Part shown: piece by piece, positions 6,036 through 6,230 of the stretch
Layout: the number at the start of each line of letters is the position of its first letter
Position numbering within the stretch: position 1 is the first letter of the stretch
Program-made: the position numbers and the translations under genes
Source of the DNA: an uncultured Ruminococcus sp.
Lineage (GTDB): Bacteria > Bacillota > Clostridia > Oscillospirales > Acutalibacteraceae
DNA length: 6,230 bases
Reading direction: 5' to 3'
NCBI GenBank assembly: GCA_902766585.1
Contig: CACXDV010000226.1
Coordinates: 1-6,230, forward strand
The notes under the pieces: model-generated
What the model was told of the DNA's origin: nothing
The model's database searches: none
What the model saw: only the letters and a program-made list of their open reading frames with translations

Positions 6036-6230
6036 TTAAAGCTCTGTTATTATTGCTGTAGCTGCGCCGATCTTCAGAGCCTCTTCAGCTTTGAAGTAGC
6101 TGTCCCTGGCTGTGATCTTAAGTACCTCTTCACGAGAAAGTCCGGTACGTTCAGAAATGATCTCAACTATTGTATCGCGTGTTTTGAGTATGCTTTCAAG
6201 CAGTTCCGCGATCTGATTCGGCTTTACACC
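6036..6230 (-). CDS. ClpP-like serine protease subunit, C-terminal fragment (5' end outside window)
   Basis: The last 64 residues of a protein whose start lies beyond the right edge; the frame is open up to base 6230. The pattern follows the C-terminal handle and end of ClpP. IAELLESILKTRDTIVEII (7-25) matches the handle helix, SERTGLSREEVLKI (26-39) matches the AEHTGQxLExI region, and TARDSYFKAEEALKIG (40-55) matches TERDxFMSAEEAxxYG. The Asp of ARD (residue 43, codon 6102-6104) aligns with the catalytic Asp of the Ser-His-Asp triad; the Ser and His would lie outside the window. The end, AATAIITEL, differs from the usual GLIDxVI. It probably is a secondary, element-associated ClpP-like protein rather than the housekeeping one, given its position before a conjugation ATPase, but that is inference. 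The gene ends 45 bases before the ATPase start and may share its transcript. Confidence 0.8.
   Translation of the reverse strand, partial: GVKPNQIAELLESILKTRDTIVEIISERTGLSREEVLKITARDSYFKAEEALKIGAATAIITEL

Overview
The window reads as a piece of a Clostridia (Bacillota) chromosome, most likely a Ruminococcus-like gut or rumen bacterium. This is inferred from strong GGAGG-type ribosome binding sites, a TTG start, moderately AT-rich accessory genes beside a well codon-biased metabolic gene, and a short VirD4-like ATPase of a type I associate with this group. The species cannot be fixed from the sequence.

Left part (1-3598, plus strand). It opens with the 3' end of a glycogen/starch phosphorylase gene (2-628), followed by a 13-bp hairpin. 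Three tandem genes follow (700-1605, 1624-2571, 2609-3550), closely spaced and each with its own ribosome binding site. All three share one architecture: a soluble alpha/beta N-terminal domain of about 110 residues, a four-cysteine CxxC...CxxC zinc-ribbon-like knuckle, then about four membrane segments. They look like diverged tandem paralogs of a membrane protein family whose function I cannot name. The array ends in a strong hairpin with a T-tract on one side and an A-tract on the other, so it can terminate transcription from both directions.

Middle (about 3599-3890). This is an AT-rich stretch with no convincing protein gene. It does contain a good sigma70-type promoter on the minus strand (TTGAAA, 17 bases, TATAAT). 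That promoter points into the bidirectional terminator and would make an RNA of about 170 nt, which is a candidate small RNA.

Right part (3891-6230, minus strand). Read in transcription order, this has the C-terminal end of a ClpP-like serine protease (6036-6230, cut by the window edge). Next comes a short VirD4/TraG-type coupling ATPase without an N-terminal membrane domain (4758-5990). Then there is an 80-base gap that can fold into a nested two-stem structure, an unrecognised 247-residue helical protein (3934-4677), and a perfect intrinsic terminator (3891-3924). The coupling ATPase suggests a conjugative or mobilisable element, or the remains of one, placed convergently against the phosphorylase/membrane-protein block. 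No relaxase, other type IV secretion gene, integrase or attachment site is visible here.
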